39,665 nt of DNA from Enterococcus viikkiensis (GCF_005405345.1 NZ_BJDW01000024.1:1-39665); one strand, 5' to 3'; counted from the stretch's first letter, positions 28,755 through 38,808 are shown. Notes: a model not told the origin generated them from the sequence alone. Numbers and translations: made by a program.

Positions 28755-29488
28755 GCAGCCCCCTCAAAGTGGATCAATAAAACAGTGATATTATCCGCAC
28801 CACCAGCTTCATTAGCCGCAGAAATTAGTTGTTTGGTTTTGCTTTCTAATGTTTGGTCACTAGTCACGACTGACAAAATATCTGCTTCACTCACCATATT
28901 GGTCAAACCATCTGAACATAATAGTAAATAATCATTTGCTTGACATTGGTGCCGTGAAACATCTATTTCCACCTGTCCAGAGACACCCACAGAACGAGTC
29001 AAAATATTTTTTTGCGGATGGGTAGCCGCCATCTCTTTGGTGATCTCGCCTGACTTTAGTAATTCATTTACCAAAGAATGATCATCCGTCAATTGCTTCA
29101 ACTGATCGTTTTGAATCAAGTATGCTCGGCTATCTCCAACATGGGCCAAAACAAATGTTTCATTCAGTAACGCTGCACTGACGATCGTTGTTCCCATTCC
29201 TTGCATTTCTGGATGTGTAATTCCTTCTTGATAGATTGCTTCGTTAACTTTTTGAATTTCTTGCAAAAACCATTGGCTTGCTTCCTCTGGTTGTGAAATA
29301 GTTGAGGTCGACCAAGCAGCGCCTAAACCGTCAACCGCCATCTTACTAGCTACATCGCCAGCTAAATGACCGCCCATACCATCTGCAAGTACAGCTAAAT
29401 ACATGTCTGCTTGATTCGTAAAAACATTTGCATAATCTTGGTTCGTGTGACGACGTCTGCCGATGTCTGATTGAAATTGAATTTCCAT
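28745..29488 (-). CDS. stp: PP2C-type Ser/Thr protein phosphatase (IreP/Stp)
   Basis: This cytoplasmic Mn-dependent phosphatase counteracts the PASTA kinase encoded next door. The 247-residue protein has the PPM motifs intact: RRRHTNQDY near residue 11, LADGMGGHLAGDVAS (36-50), GTTIVSAAL, HVGDSRAYLI, LLLCSDGLTN and GGADNITVLLI with the metal-binding Asp residues. GAGGTGG precedes the ATG by 7 bases. The stop overlaps the kinase start, so the two are translationally coupled, a conserved arrangement after rsmB. Confidence 0.96.
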   Translation of the reverse strand: MEIQFQSDIGRRRHTNQDYANVFTNQADMYLAVLADGMGGHLAGDVASKMAVDGLGAAWSTSTISQPEEASQWFLQEIQKVNEAIYQEGITHPEMQGMGTTIVSAALLNETFVLAHVGDSRAYLIQNDQLKQLTDDHSLVNELLKSGEITKEMAATHPQKNILTRSVGVSGQVEIDVSRHQCQANDYLLLCSDGLTNMVSEADILSVVTSDQTLESKTKQLISAANEAGGADNITVLLIHFEGAACP

Positions 29489-29508
29489 CTTTTGTCCACC
29501 TCATTTAT

Positions 29509-30861
29509 CTATTTTTTTTGCATTGCACAAATAAAGAATCCATCTGTCATAAACATTTCAGGATATAAAATCAGCATTTGGTCATGGATTGCCGCCTGTA
29601 ATTTTGTGTCTAGTGTCAGATCGATTTTTTCAAAATCCGACCGCTCTGCTAAAAAGGCTTCGACCACTGCTTGATTTTCTGCTGATGTGATGGTACATGT
29701 ACTGTATACCATAATCCCACGCGATTTCAATGTGGGCGCACAATTTTTTAAAATTTCTAATTGGATTTTTGGCAGCTGAACAAAATCCTGTGGCTGCTTT
29801 TGATATTTGATATCTGGTTTACGCCGCATCAAGCCTAAGCCAGAACAAGGAGCGTCAACTAAAATCCGGTCAAAGCTTTCCGCTTCAAAATGTTGCGCAG
29901 CTTCTCGTGCGTCCATCTTTTTCGTGACGATTCGATCCGTCACTCGTAAACGTTCCGCATTTTCTTGAACTAATTTTAATTTGTGTTCATGGATATCTAG
30001 TGCGGTAACGGAGCCTTCATTTTCTAATAAGGCAGCAATGTGAGTCGTTTTCCCACCCGGAGCTGCACAAGCATCCAACACTTTTTGACCTGGAATAATT
30101 TGCATCGCTTGCGCCACCAGCATCGAGCTTTCATCTTGAATCGTCAGCCAACCATTTTGAAATAATTCACTACCAGCTAAAAAACCACGGTCAGCAATAA
30201 TTCCATAAGGAGACAGCTCACTGATACGAGCCTCGATCCCATCTTCCGCCAATGCTTCAATAGCTTCTTCACGGCTCAAATAACGCAAATCTACGCGAGC
30301 ACTCACTCGGCTTGGCTCTAATAGTGACAAGCCCAGCTTACGGGTTTCTTCCTCACCAATCTCTGCCACAAACTTTTCAGTTAAAAATTTTGGCATACTG
30401 ATTTCCGTTGCCAAGCGTTCGATTGGGTCCTTAATTAAATCTAACGATGGAACCCCTGCTCGTTGAATCGAACGCAAAACGCCGTTGACAAATTTTCCTG
30501 TTCCCGGATTGCCTTTGGCTTTGGCGATCTCTACCGCTTCATTAATAATCGCATGGTCCGGCACACGATCCAAATAAAGCATTTGGTAAAGAGACAATTG
30601 CAACAGGCTTCTAACCCACGGATCCACTTTTTTCGCTTTCTTGATGAAAGGTTCGACCTCATAAGCTAATAATAATTGGCGACTAATCGTGCCATAAACT
30701 AGCTCTGTCAATAACGCAGTATCTTTGCCGTCAACTTTATTTTTTTGAATCAGTTCATTTAGCAATAAATTTGAATATGCTCCCCCGCGATTGATCCGTT
30801 CGATTGCTTCTAAAGCCGTAAAACGCACGGAGTGCAGTAATTTTTTAGGAATTTTTGCCAT
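29509..30861 (-). CDS. rsmB: 16S rRNA (cytosine-967-C5) methyltransferase
   Basis: RsmB methylates C967 of 16S rRNA using SAM. The 450 residues have an N-terminal NusB-like RNA-binding domain (RFTALEAIERINRGGAYSNLLLNE, 1-140) and a C-terminal Rossmann methyltransferase (VLDACAAPGGKTTHIA around residue 255, DRILVDAPCSGLGLMRRKPD with one catalytic Cys, and YSTCTITSAENQAVV with the nucleophilic Cys). The ATG directly follows the fmt stop (TAGATG), with AGGTG overlapping the fmt end as its ribosome-binding site. The fmt-rsmB-stp-prkC order is standard. Confidence 0.96.
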   Translation of the reverse strand: MAKIPKKLLHSVRFTALEAIERINRGGAYSNLLLNELIQKNKVDGKDTALLTELVYGTISRQLLLAYEVEPFIKKAKKVDPWVRSLLQLSLYQMLYLDRVPDHAIINEAVEIAKAKGNPGTGKFVNGVLRSIQRAGVPSLDLIKDPIERLATEISMPKFLTEKFVAEIGEEETRKLGLSLLEPSRVSARVDLRYLSREEAIEALAEDGIEARISELSPYGIIADRGFLAGSELFQNGWLTIQDESSMLVAQAMQIIPGQKVLDACAAPGGKTTHIAALLENEGSVTALDIHEHKLKLVQENAERLRVTDRIVTKKMDAREAAQHFEAESFDRILVDAPCSGLGLMRRKPDIKYQKQPQDFVQLPKIQLEILKNCAPTLKSRGIMVYSTCTITSAENQAVVEAFLAERSDFEKIDLTLDTKLQAAIHDQMLILYPEMFMTDGFFICAMQKK

Positions 30862-31803
30862 CTAGATCACCTGCTGTCCTTCTGCCACGGCTTGACCACT
30901 GCCATTTAAAAAGGCTTGAATCGCTTGCTTCGCTTTACCAGCTGGCTGCAATTCATCAATTGCCAAGACCGTGCCATTGCCACAAGCAATGTGCAAGGCC
31001 TTTTTAGTCCGCGAAACGATTGTCCCTGGGGCCGCAGTTGTTGTTTCTTCTAGTGGAGTCGTATGGAAAAGTTTCCACCGCGCCCCTTCATAGGTCGTGA
31101 AAGCCACCGGCCACGGATGCATCCCCCGTACTTGGTTATCAACCTCTTCAGCCGTTTTTTGCCAATCGATCGCTTCTTGTTCTCGACTGATATTCGGCGA
31201 AAAAGTCGCTTCCGCTTCATTTTGCGGCGTTGGTTTCAATTCACCGGAAATAATTTTCGGTAAAGTCGCTAATAATAATTCTTTCCCCACTTGGCTTAAT
31301 TTTTCGAACATCGTTCCCACGTCATCTTGTTTCGTGATGGCGATCTTTTGCTGGCTGAAGATACCGCCTGCATCCATCTTCTTAATCATCTCCATGATCG
31401 TAACACCCGTTTCAGCTTCACCTTCCATGATTGCGTAATGAACTGGTGCACCCCCACGATATTTTGGTAATAAAGAGGCATGGACATTGATGGCCCCTAA
31501 TTTAGGAACCTGTAATAATTTTTCCGGCAAAAATTGACCGAATGCCGCCGTCACTAATAAATCTGGCGCTAGTTTTTTAATGGTTTCTATTTCTGGTGAG
31601 CCACTGATTTTTTCCGGCTGTAAGACTAGCAGCCCGTGCTTCAAGGCTGCTTCTTTTACTGGAGTCGGAGTAATAATTTTTTTTCGACCAATTGGGCGGT
31701 CTGGTTGCGTTACAACCGCAGCAATCTCGTAGCCCGCCTCAATCAAGCTTTCTAGAATTGGTACCGAAAAGGCCGGTGTTCCCATAAATACAATTTTAGT
31801 CAT
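30862..31803 (-). CDS. fmt: Methionyl-tRNA formyltransferase
   Basis: Fmt formylates Met-tRNA(fMet) with 10-formyl-THF for translation initiation. The 313-residue protein has FMGTPAFSVPILESL at the start, TAAFGQFLPEKLL, and the catalytic NVHASLLPKYRGGAPVHYAIMEGE with Asn, His and Asp residues (VTIMEMIKKMDAGGI). A C-terminal OB-like domain follows. Its ATG overlaps the def stop by eight bases, so deformylase and formyltransferase are coupled. This matches the usual def-fmt order. Confidence 0.97.
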   Translation of the reverse strand: MTKIVFMGTPAFSVPILESLIEAGYEIAAVVTQPDRPIGRKKIITPTPVKEAALKHGLLVLQPEKISGSPEIETIKKLAPDLLVTAAFGQFLPEKLLQVPKLGAINVHASLLPKYRGGAPVHYAIMEGEAETGVTIMEMIKKMDAGGIFSQQKIAITKQDDVGTMFEKLSQVGKELLLATLPKIISGELKPTPQNEAEATFSPNISREQEAIDWQKTAEEVDNQVRGMHPWPVAFTTYEGARWKLFHTTPLEETTTAAPGTIVSRTKKALHIACGNGTVLAIDELQPAGKAKQAIQAFLNGSGQAVAEGQQVI

Positions 31804-32287
31804 CGATATGTTCCTCCATATAACGTTCTAAATCTTCTGGGGCAATCTGCTCGATCATTTGATCGATAAACAACTTACCGTCTAGATGATCAATCTCGTG
31901 TTGAAACGCCCGAGCCAAATAGCCATAGGCAGTGACTTCCATCTCAGCCCCATCACGATCGTAATAGCGTACCGTCACTTCATCATAACGCTCGACCGTT
32001 CCAAACGTTTCAGGGATCGACAGACAGCCTTCCACATCAATATTGGTTCCTTTACCTTCGATAATCTCAGGATTGATTAGATCAAAGCGGTCGCCTTCTT
32101 CCACTTCAATCACGGCAATCCGCAAGTTTTTACCGATTTGCGGCGCAGCCAGCCCGATTCCATCATGAGCCACCATCGTCTCATACATATCATCTAGCAA
32201 GGTAACCATCTCGTCGGAAATATATTCGATTGGCTCTGCCTTTTGCAGCAACCGCTTGTCAGGATGAATAATAATTGGATAACGCAT
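31796..32287 (-). CDS. def: Peptide deformylase, type 1
   Basis: This metalloenzyme removes the N-formyl group from new proteins. The 163-residue protein has all three motifs: GIGLAAPQ (43-50), EGCLS (86-90) and HEIDH (130-134). The length and lack of Gram-positive insertions fit a type 1 (PDF1) enzyme. Firmicutes often carry a second, longer type 2 deformylase elsewhere, which is not in this window. It lies 35 bases after priA and overlaps fmt. The Gram-positive type 2 form is the main alternative, and motif spacing argues against it. Confidence 0.95.
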   Translation of the reverse strand: MRYPIIIHPDKRLLQKAEPIEYISDEMVTLLDDMYETMVAHDGIGLAAPQIGKNLRIAVIEVEEGDRFDLINPEIIEGKGTNIDVEGCLSIPETFGTVERYDEVTVRYYDRDGAEMEVTAYGYLARAFQHEIDHLDGKLFIDQMIEQIAPEDLERYMEEHIDD

Positions 32288-32322
32288 ATCCTCACTCCCA
32301 TCTCTTTTACTGTTTAAACAAT

Positions 32323-34725
32323 TTAAATAAAATACATTGGTTCATTGTCAATGGCAATCAATATCCCTTGACGTTGATCTTTTTGGCTCACTTGTAAAAT
32401 TTCTTCTAACGTTCCTTGTAAGTTCGGCTCGTGTTTATATTTAATAATCAGCTGATAGTAATAACGATTTTTGATTCGTAAGATTGCTCCTGGTGTCGGT
32501 CCTAACAAAATGCTTTGAGGACTTAATTGCTGCCGCAGCTGTTCCGCTAATTGAAAGGCTTTTTGCGCCGCTTTCATCTCCTCTTGATGAGAGACCGTGA
32601 CTTTCACCGTGTAATAATACGGAGGATAATCGGTTTGATGACGAATCCGCATCTCCTGCTGATAAAAATTCTCGTAATCATGATGCTGGGCCAGCTTGAT
32701 CGTGTAATGTTCTGGATTAAAGGTCTGGATAACGACTTCCCCCGCCTTTTCTCCCCGACCCGCTCGGCCGCTGACCTGTGTCAATAATTGGAAAGTCCGC
32801 TCGCTAGAACGAAAGTCTGGTAGATTTAGCGCCGTATCGGCATTTAAAACACCGACTAAGGTCACGTTTGGAAAGTCTAAGCCCTTCGCAATCATTTGTG
32901 TGCCTAATAAAATATCTGCTTCTTTTTCACCAAAAGCAGTTAAGATTTTTTCATGAGCCCCTTTGCGGCGAGTCGTATCGACATCCATTCGCAACACTCG
33001 GGCTTCGGGAATCAATTGTTCCAATTCTTCTTGGACCTTTTCCGTTCCCGTCCCGAAGTAACGGATCTTATCTTTGCCGCAGTTGGGACAACGATGCGGA
33101 ATGCCCTCTTCATGACCGCAATAATGACAGCGCATCGTTTTCGTATCCATATGTAGCGTCAAAGAAATATCACAGTTGGGACAAGGTAAGACAAAGCCGC
33201 AATCTCGACACATGACAAAGGAAGAATACCCGCGACGATTCAACAACAGCACACTCTGCTCCCCTTTAGCCAATCGATCCCGCAATCTTTCTTCCAAACT
33301 TTCAGAGAAGGAAGAATTCAGGCGGCGCTGCATTTCTTCCCGCATATCAACGATCTCGACGGTGGGCAACTTTGCCTGACTGTTCGCTCGCTCCGTCAAA
33401 TGTAATAATTGATAGACGCCTTTTTGTCCGCGTGCACGGGATTCTAATGACGGCGTAGCACTGCCTAGAACCACTGGACAATGGTGGTATTTTCCTCGCC
33501 AAATCGCTAAATCTCGTGCATGATAGCGGGGCGACTCTTCTTGTTTATAGCTCGTCTCATGTTCTTCATCAATAATGATGACACCGATATTTTCTAAAGG
33601 GGCGAAGATCGCTGAACGGGCACCAACAACTACGTGGGCTTCGCCACGCTCCAATTTCCGCCATTCATCGTATTTTTCACCTTGAGACAAGCCGCTATGT
33701 AAAACTGCTACTTCGCTACCGAAACGTGCTTTAAAACGGGTTGCCATTTGCGGTGTTAAGGAAATCTCTGGTACTAACATCATGGCCGTTTGACCTTTGG
33801 CTAAGACGTCTTGAATCACTTGCAAATAAACTTCCGTTTTGCCACTGCCCGTCACGCCTTCTAACAAAAAGACTTGATGTTCGCCAGCACTATTTTTTTG
33901 GCTAATCGCTTCATAAGCCGCCTGTTGTTCTGGATTTAAATCTAAAGCCGAGGTTTGTTGGATCTCACGCTCCGCATAGGGATCTCGGTATTTCTCCACT
34001 GCGACAAAGGTCAGCCACCCTTTTGCTTCAGCTTGATTCAAATTAGCTAAAGAAAAGTCCTCCGCCTTCATTTCTTTCACCGCTATCAGTTTTTCTTCCG
34101 CAAGAGCTGCTAAATAATCCAATAGCTGTTCCTGTTTGTAGGAATTTTTACGCAATCCGGCTTTCAGCTCTGCTAATTTAGCTGGAGAAAAAGTTCGCTT
34201 GATGTAACGCTCGGTTTTGACTTTGTTTTTCGTATGGACTTCGTAACGTAACTCGACGATGCCTTGCTCCCGCAAAGCAGCCAATTCCTTCAACCAGCCT
34301 TGTGCCTCAGCATCCTCCCAGTCAAGGGAAGAGCCACCAGCAAAATAGTTTGCTTGAACAGTGTCAACGTCCTTCAACAAATAAAAACTTTTTTGATAAT
34401 TGGCCTTCATGACACTAGGCAACATCGTCTGCAAACAAGTCACTTTAAAGGCGAAAGTCGTGGCTTTCATATAATCCGCCAAAGCTAATAATTCCTGATT
34501 CAAGACTGGCGCTAAATCTAACACACGAATAAGTGGTTTTAACTTATCCGGCAATGGGTCTGGTGCGGTCTTAAAACCAACCACAAAACCTTGCACATGG
34601 CGTGGCCCAAAACCAACTTCTACCCGCATGCCGACTTCTACTGCTAATTGAGGCGGGATCAAGTAACTGAAGGGTTGATCCGTCTGCATCGCAGGAACAT
34701 CCACGATCACTTGTGCTAATTTCAT
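32323..34725 (-). CDS. priA: Primosomal protein N', replication restart helicase PriA
   Basis: PriA recognises stalled forks and reloads the replisome. The 800 residues include an N-terminal 3'-end DNA-binding domain (VIVDVPAMQTDQPFSYLIPP), a winged helix, an SF2 helicase with GVTGSGKTEVYL (Walker A), IIDEEHETSYKQEE (DEEH) and GSATPSLES, and a zinc-binding insert with eight Cys residues (CRDCGFVLPCPNC, then CHYCG and CPNCG). The conserved C-terminal helicase motif is QVSGRAGRGEK. I chose the ATG at 34725 because GGAGGCGG lies 5 bases upstream. A frame five residues longer starts inside that site. No omega-priA-coaBC segment is present: coaBC is absent and rpoZ lies upstream. Confidence 0.97.
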   Translation of the reverse strand: MKLAQVIVDVPAMQTDQPFSYLIPPQLAVEVGMRVEVGFGPRHVQGFVVGFKTAPDPLPDKLKPLIRVLDLAPVLNQELLALADYMKATTFAFKVTCLQTMLPSVMKANYQKSFYLLKDVDTVQANYFAGGSSLDWEDAEAQGWLKELAALREQGIVELRYEVHTKNKVKTERYIKRTFSPAKLAELKAGLRKNSYKQEQLLDYLAALAEEKLIAVKEMKAEDFSLANLNQAEAKGWLTFVAVEKYRDPYAEREIQQTSALDLNPEQQAAYEAISQKNSAGEHQVFLLEGVTGSGKTEVYLQVIQDVLAKGQTAMMLVPEISLTPQMATRFKARFGSEVAVLHSGLSQGEKYDEWRKLERGEAHVVVGARSAIFAPLENIGVIIIDEEHETSYKQEESPRYHARDLAIWRGKYHHCPVVLGSATPSLESRARGQKGVYQLLHLTERANSQAKLPTVEIVDMREEMQRRLNSSFSESLEERLRDRLAKGEQSVLLLNRRGYSSFVMCRDCGFVLPCPNCDISLTLHMDTKTMRCHYCGHEEGIPHRCPNCGKDKIRYFGTGTEKVQEELEQLIPEARVLRMDVDTTRRKGAHEKILTAFGEKEADILLGTQMIAKGLDFPNVTLVGVLNADTALNLPDFRSSERTFQLLTQVSGRAGRGEKAGEVVIQTFNPEHYTIKLAQHHDYENFYQQEMRIRHQTDYPPYYYTVKVTVSHQEEMKAAQKAFQLAEQLRQQLSPQSILLGPTPGAILRIKNRYYYQLIIKYKHEPNLQGTLEEILQVSQKDQRQGILIAIDNEPMYFI

Positions 34726-34807
34726 TTCTTCCGCCTCCATTCTTTATTATTGTACTAAATTTCGACGCGGTTGGTCTAAATTAAGAAATGTTCTATGTAC
34801 TTGGTAA

Positions 34808-34849
34808 CAAAAAAGAAGGGATTGCGCCAAAAGTACTTGGTACAATCCC
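34808..34849 (-). terminator. Candidate terminator after rpoZ
   Basis: GGGATTG/CAATCCC (34818-34824 and 34843-34849), extended by GCCAA/TTGGT around a 6-base loop. On the minus strand it is followed by TTCTTTTTTG. The 10-base word GTACTTGGTA occurs both in this stem and 36 bases to its left. Confidence 0.7.
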
Positions 34850-34878
34850 ATTTACATTTGCGTGAAAAAATTCAGCGC

Positions 34879-35181
34879 TTAGTTTTGGTCGTTACAGATA
34901 CGTGCTTCTAGATCTCGTTGATCTCGTTCACGTTGAAGATGGCGTTCTTCTTCTTCCATCTTCAAACGTTCACGTTTGATTTCTGGATGTGGGTCATTGA
35001 TGACCGCGCCGGCATCGATTTCTTCTAATGCCTGTCCCACACTTTTCACAGATTCAAATGAATCCAAGGTTGGTTGTGCTCCTGCATCTAATTCGTGGGC
35101 ACGTTTGCTGGCTAAAATGACCAATGAATATTTTGAATTCACGTGGTCTAACAACGTATCAATCGAAGGTTTTAACATCAT
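34879..35181 (-). CDS. rpoZ: RNA polymerase omega subunit
   Basis: Omega helps assemble RNA polymerase by folding the beta-prime subunit. The 100-residue protein has the family core [33 protein letters not shown] and then [13 protein letters not shown]. The charged tail (KREREEE-like, [17 protein letters not shown]) is typical of Lactobacillales. It begins with two consecutive ATGs and either may be used. GGAGATC overlaps the gmk stop. It forms the usual gmk-rpoZ pair. Confidence 0.96.
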   Translation of the reverse strand: MMLKPSIDTLLDHVNSKYSLVILASKRAHELDAGAQPTLDSFESVKSVGQALEEIDAGAVINDPHPEIKRERLKMEEEERHLQRERDQRDLEARICNDQN

Positions 35182-35185
35182 AAAC

Positions 35186-35812
<627 letters not shown>

Positions 35813-35910
35813 TCATCGTCTTTTTCAGCTAACGCCTATTGTGCACTTTTTTTTTGAATATTTCAAGGGGCAGCGCAAAGCTCCTCCTTAATTCTTATAA
35901 AACACATGAA

Positions 35911-36795
35911 CTATTCGACATTTTGAATCTGTTCGCGAATTTTTTCTAAGATCGTTTTCAACTGAACAACACTATCTTTGATTTGAATTGGGCTGGATTT
36001 TGAGCCGATGGTATTGACCTCACGATTCATTTCTTGCAATAAGAAATCCAATTCGCGGCCGACTGGATCAGTCGTTTGTAGCAAGACACTCATTTTTTCT
36101 AAATGAATCCCTAAGCGATCCAACTCTTCATGGATATCGCCTCGCTCTAATAAGATCGCCAACTCTGTCAGCAAACGCTCATGATCAACTGTATTGCCTA
36201 GATACTCTTCCAGCTTCGCTTGATACCGTTGCTGATAATCTGCTTCGTACTCGGTCACAAAACTTGCCAATTTCCTCGTCAACTGTTGGACCTGCTCACT
36301 ATATTCCACCAATACCTTTTGGATACCCGCGCCTTCTTTTTCCCGACTGGACGCAAGCTGGGTAAAGGCGGCTGTCGCAACTTCTTCCACTAATCCTTCT
36401 AACGAGTCATCTGCCGTCTGTTGATCAACGATCGTGACATAATCATCCTGTTCCATCGCTTTCACTAAGACTTGTTCCACCGGTAGATCCACCACACAGA
36501 AATGTTCTTTACCGCCACTTTGTAATTCTCGAACCAATTGATTCAACAATTCCCAATGAACAACTACTTGTTTATTGCCACTTTTCATCGGTGTCAGATT
36601 GATAAACACATCCACGCGACCTCGTTGAATTTTTTCTTTTGCGAGTTGTCGGATTAATGCTTCATAAGGATTTAATTCCTTTGGCATGCGAATCTGTAAA
36701 TCTAAAAAACGATTGTTGACACTTTTTAATTCAATGTTCAACTCATAATTGTCATTGGTGTGTGCTGCTTGACCATAACCAGTCATACTTTTCAT
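35911..36795 (-). CDS. yicC: YicC/YloC family endoribonuclease
   Basis: The protein is 294 residues, with the YicC-like N-terminal domain (MKSMTGYGQAAHTNDNYELNIELKSVNNRFLDL) and the C-terminal DUF1732 domain (LDRLGIHLEKMSVLLQTTDPVGRELDFLLQEMNREVNTIGSKS). Family members are reported as endoribonucleases with a clamp-like hexamer. The substrate in this organism is unknown. GAGGGGG precedes the ATG. In Firmicutes yloC commonly precedes gmk and rpoZ, which fits here. It lies 40 bases after the YdbC-like gene. Confidence 0.93.
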   Translation of the reverse strand: MKSMTGYGQAAHTNDNYELNIELKSVNNRFLDLQIRMPKELNPYEALIRQLAKEKIQRGRVDVFINLTPMKSGNKQVVVHWELLNQLVRELQSGGKEHFCVVDLPVEQVLVKAMEQDDYVTIVDQQTADDSLEGLVEEVATAAFTQLASSREKEGAGIQKVLVEYSEQVQQLTRKLASFVTEYEADYQQRYQAKLEEYLGNTVDHERLLTELAILLERGDIHEELDRLGIHLEKMSVLLQTTDPVGRELDFLLQEMNREVNTIGSKSSPIQIKDSVVQLKTILEKIREQIQNVE

Positions 36796-36834
36796 TGCCG
36801 TTGTCCCCCTCTTTTGAAAAAAATGGATTTCAGA

Positions 36835-37050
36835 CTACATCTTGCTTAACGTTTCTTTCAACACCGCAAATTCTTCGTTGCTTAACGTCACACCTTTGCC
36901 CATTTTTTCATGGTCAGGGGCCCAATCTCTAAGATCAAACTTAGGTGGCCGTTCATTCCAGCTCACCAGGTTCAATTCCTTGCGCCAGCCTTTCGGATTC
37001 TCCGATAGCACAGCGATTTCCTCAACGATTTCATAATTAAATTCTGCCAT
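36835..37050 (-). CDS. ydbC: PC4/YdbC-like ssDNA-binding protein
   Basis: The 71-residue protein matches the YdbC family related to the eukaryotic PC4 coactivator: EIVEEIAVLSENPKGWRKEL, NLVSWNERPPKFDLRDWAPD and HEKMGKGVTLSNEEF, the last containing the conserved beta-strand and turn. Lactococcal YdbC was shown structurally to bind single-stranded DNA. The cellular role is unclear. The ATG overlaps the patatin stop by one base (TAATG), with GGAGG 7 bases upstream, so it is coupled to the patatin gene. The gene is intact and standard length. Confidence 0.88.
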   Translation of the reverse strand: MAEFNYEIVEEIAVLSENPKGWRKELNLVSWNERPPKFDLRDWAPDHEKMGKGVTLSNEEFAVLKETLSKM

Positions 37051-38663
37051 TATAATTCCTCCTGTAGATAACTAAAAAAAAGTGCCAGCAAGGTCTGGAT
37101 CGGCCAGCGGCGATACCACTGTTCCCAAGAGCCAGTTTGTTGATAAATTTGTAAGACTTGATGATAGTCAGAAAAAAGATTGTGATGATTGATAAAATCC
37201 TCAATCTGTTCTTGTACCGAAATTCCCGGTCCGAATTTACTTGGCGCCTCGATTTGACGTCGCAATACAGCGATCAATTCTACCGGTGTAAATACTTGGA
37301 CCGGCGAAACCTTCAACCAATAAGCAAAAAACTCTAAAAAAGCCAGACTCAGTAATTCAACCGGTACACTACGCCGGAAAAACTTTTTTAATTCAGGGTA
37401 AAGCTGATCCAGCTCAACAGGTACCTGCTTTTTGACTTTTTGTAAAAAATCCTTCGTCAACCGTTGAAAATCAGCCTGACAACTAAAAAAGTAGCGTTCT
37501 CCCTGCAACTCGCCAAATGCGCGCTTCGTTTCCAAATAGCCTAAATCAATATTGACTGACGCGCGATCACTATGAAACAGCAATAAATCCCCTAGACTCC
37601 AGGGGCTGGCTAGAGAAAGCTCCGCGACTTCCGCCGGCAGACGATATTTTTTATCAAGGCCCGGTCCGTGAACATCTACTACGATAACTTCCGTGACCCC
37701 TTGCTGCAACGCGACGTCCACTGGCAAATTATTCCGATAGCCACCGTCAACATAAAAATCATCCCCGATCTTCGCCATTGCCATCATCGGAAAAAAAGTC
37801 GACGATGCCAACAACCAATCAATGATCTCCTCTTTAGGACATTGGTTAAGTGAAACAATAATTTCTTGAAAAGCAGGTACCTTCGTTGTCACAACTGACA
37901 GTGGGCAAGCCCGTTGAATTTTTTGCGGGTCAAGCCGTTCCTCCAACAAGCGTCTTAGAGGGGCCGAGGAAAGACCTCGTTGCCGCAAAGATGTTTTAAT
38001 AAAGGTTCGCAGTTGATCCACCTGCGCCGCAAAATCCAATTCTTCGACCTCTTTGAAGGTGATCTCTAATACTTTATCCGTTTCGATTTCTTCCCACAAC
38101 GAGACAGCTTGATCATACTCTCCCTGAGCGATTAAGGCGCCATTCAAGCCGCCCACCGACGTGCCACTAATCACAGCAAAAGAAATATTTTTTTCTAGCA
38201 AAGCTTGCCAAACACCGATTTGATATGCACCGCGAGCGCCACCGCCGCCTAAAACCAAGCCTGTTTGATAAACTAACGGTTTTTGCCAAACCTCTTCAGT
38301 GAAGTGATAGCCTTGGCTGATCAGCCATTGTTGAATAATCAGATTCGCCTTCAGCTTCAATTTCAACGTGTGCTTAAATTCACGGCGAGCCGCATTCTCT
38401 AATAATAAAAAAGCGGTCTTCCAGTTCAACTCCGCTGTAATCAGTAAGTTATTAATCAACCACGCTTCTTTTTCCACGATCTTATCAACAAACAGGCAAG
38501 CCGTTTTGTAACGCAACAAAAACCCATGCCCTTTTTTTACCGCTGAAAAATATTCCATTCGTGCTTGACGATGGGAAGAATAGAAGGGAAAAAGCAAATG
38601 CGTCTGCTGAAAAATTGTCCAATCTGCTAATAGCTCAGAGGCGTAAATTCTTTTAAGCTCCAT
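37050..38663 (-). CDS. Patatin-like phospholipase with extra N-terminal domain
   Basis: This predicted lipid acyl hydrolase has 537 residues. The patatin core spans about 135-325, with the oxyanion glycine loop (GGGGARG, 139-145), the nucleophile Ser169 in GTSVGG, and the catalytic Asp306 in [10 protein letters not shown]. All elements of the Ser-Asp dyad are intact. The N-terminal 130 residues are not patatin. They show a strand-helix pattern ([26 protein letters not shown], then [20 protein letters not shown]) that recalls a GNAT fold. About 210 residues follow the core without a recognised domain. I chose the ATG at 38663, with AAGGAG 6 bases upstream. An upstream in-frame TTG is less likely. 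It is the first gene of a patatin-ydbC-(yicC) unit. Confidence 0.88.
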   Translation of the reverse strand: MELKRIYASELLADWTIFQQTHLLFPFYSSHRQARMEYFSAVKKGHGFLLRYKTACLFVDKIVEKEAWLINNLLITAELNWKTAFLLLENAARREFKHTLKLKLKANLIIQQWLISQGYHFTEEVWQKPLVYQTGLVLGGGGARGAYQIGVWQALLEKNISFAVISGTSVGGLNGALIAQGEYDQAVSLWEEIETDKVLEITFKEVEELDFAAQVDQLRTFIKTSLRQRGLSSAPLRRLLEERLDPQKIQRACPLSVVTTKVPAFQEIIVSLNQCPKEEIIDWLLASSTFFPMMAMAKIGDDFYVDGGYRNNLPVDVALQQGVTEVIVVDVHGPGLDKKYRLPAEVAELSLASPWSLGDLLLFHSDRASVNIDLGYLETKRAFGELQGERYFFSCQADFQRLTKDFLQKVKKQVPVELDQLYPELKKFFRRSVPVELLSLAFLEFFAYWLKVSPVQVFTPVELIAVLRRQIEAPSKFGPGISVQEQIEDFINHHNLFSDYHQVLQIYQQTGSWEQWYRRWPIQTLLALFFSYLQEEL

Positions 38664-38701
38664 CACCGTCTCCTTCAAATTTTTGATTAAAGTAATTCGT
38701 C

Positions 38702-38718
38702 ATACTTGTTTCAAGTAT
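38702..38718. promoter_or_regulatory. Inverted repeat overlapping the patatin-gene promoter
   Basis: ATACTTG-TTT-CAAGTAT is a perfect 7-bp dyad. It overlaps an extended -10 on the minus strand (TGCTATACT, hexamer 38719-38714). An operator at a -10 would suit a dimeric repressor. The regulator is unknown. Confidence 0.45.
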
Positions 38719-38765
38719 AGCAGAAATCCAAGCGGTTCCCTTAGCTAAAAGGATCAATTCTTTTA

Positions 38766-38808
38766 AAACAAAAAAACTTCAAGGCTAGCCTCGAAGTTTT
38801 TTGTTTTA
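38766..38808 (-). terminator. Terminator after the sortase gene
   Basis: AAAACTTC-A-AGGC pairs with GCCT-C-GAAGTTTT (about 38774-38802) around a short loop, with T runs following on the minus strand. Confidence 0.8.
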
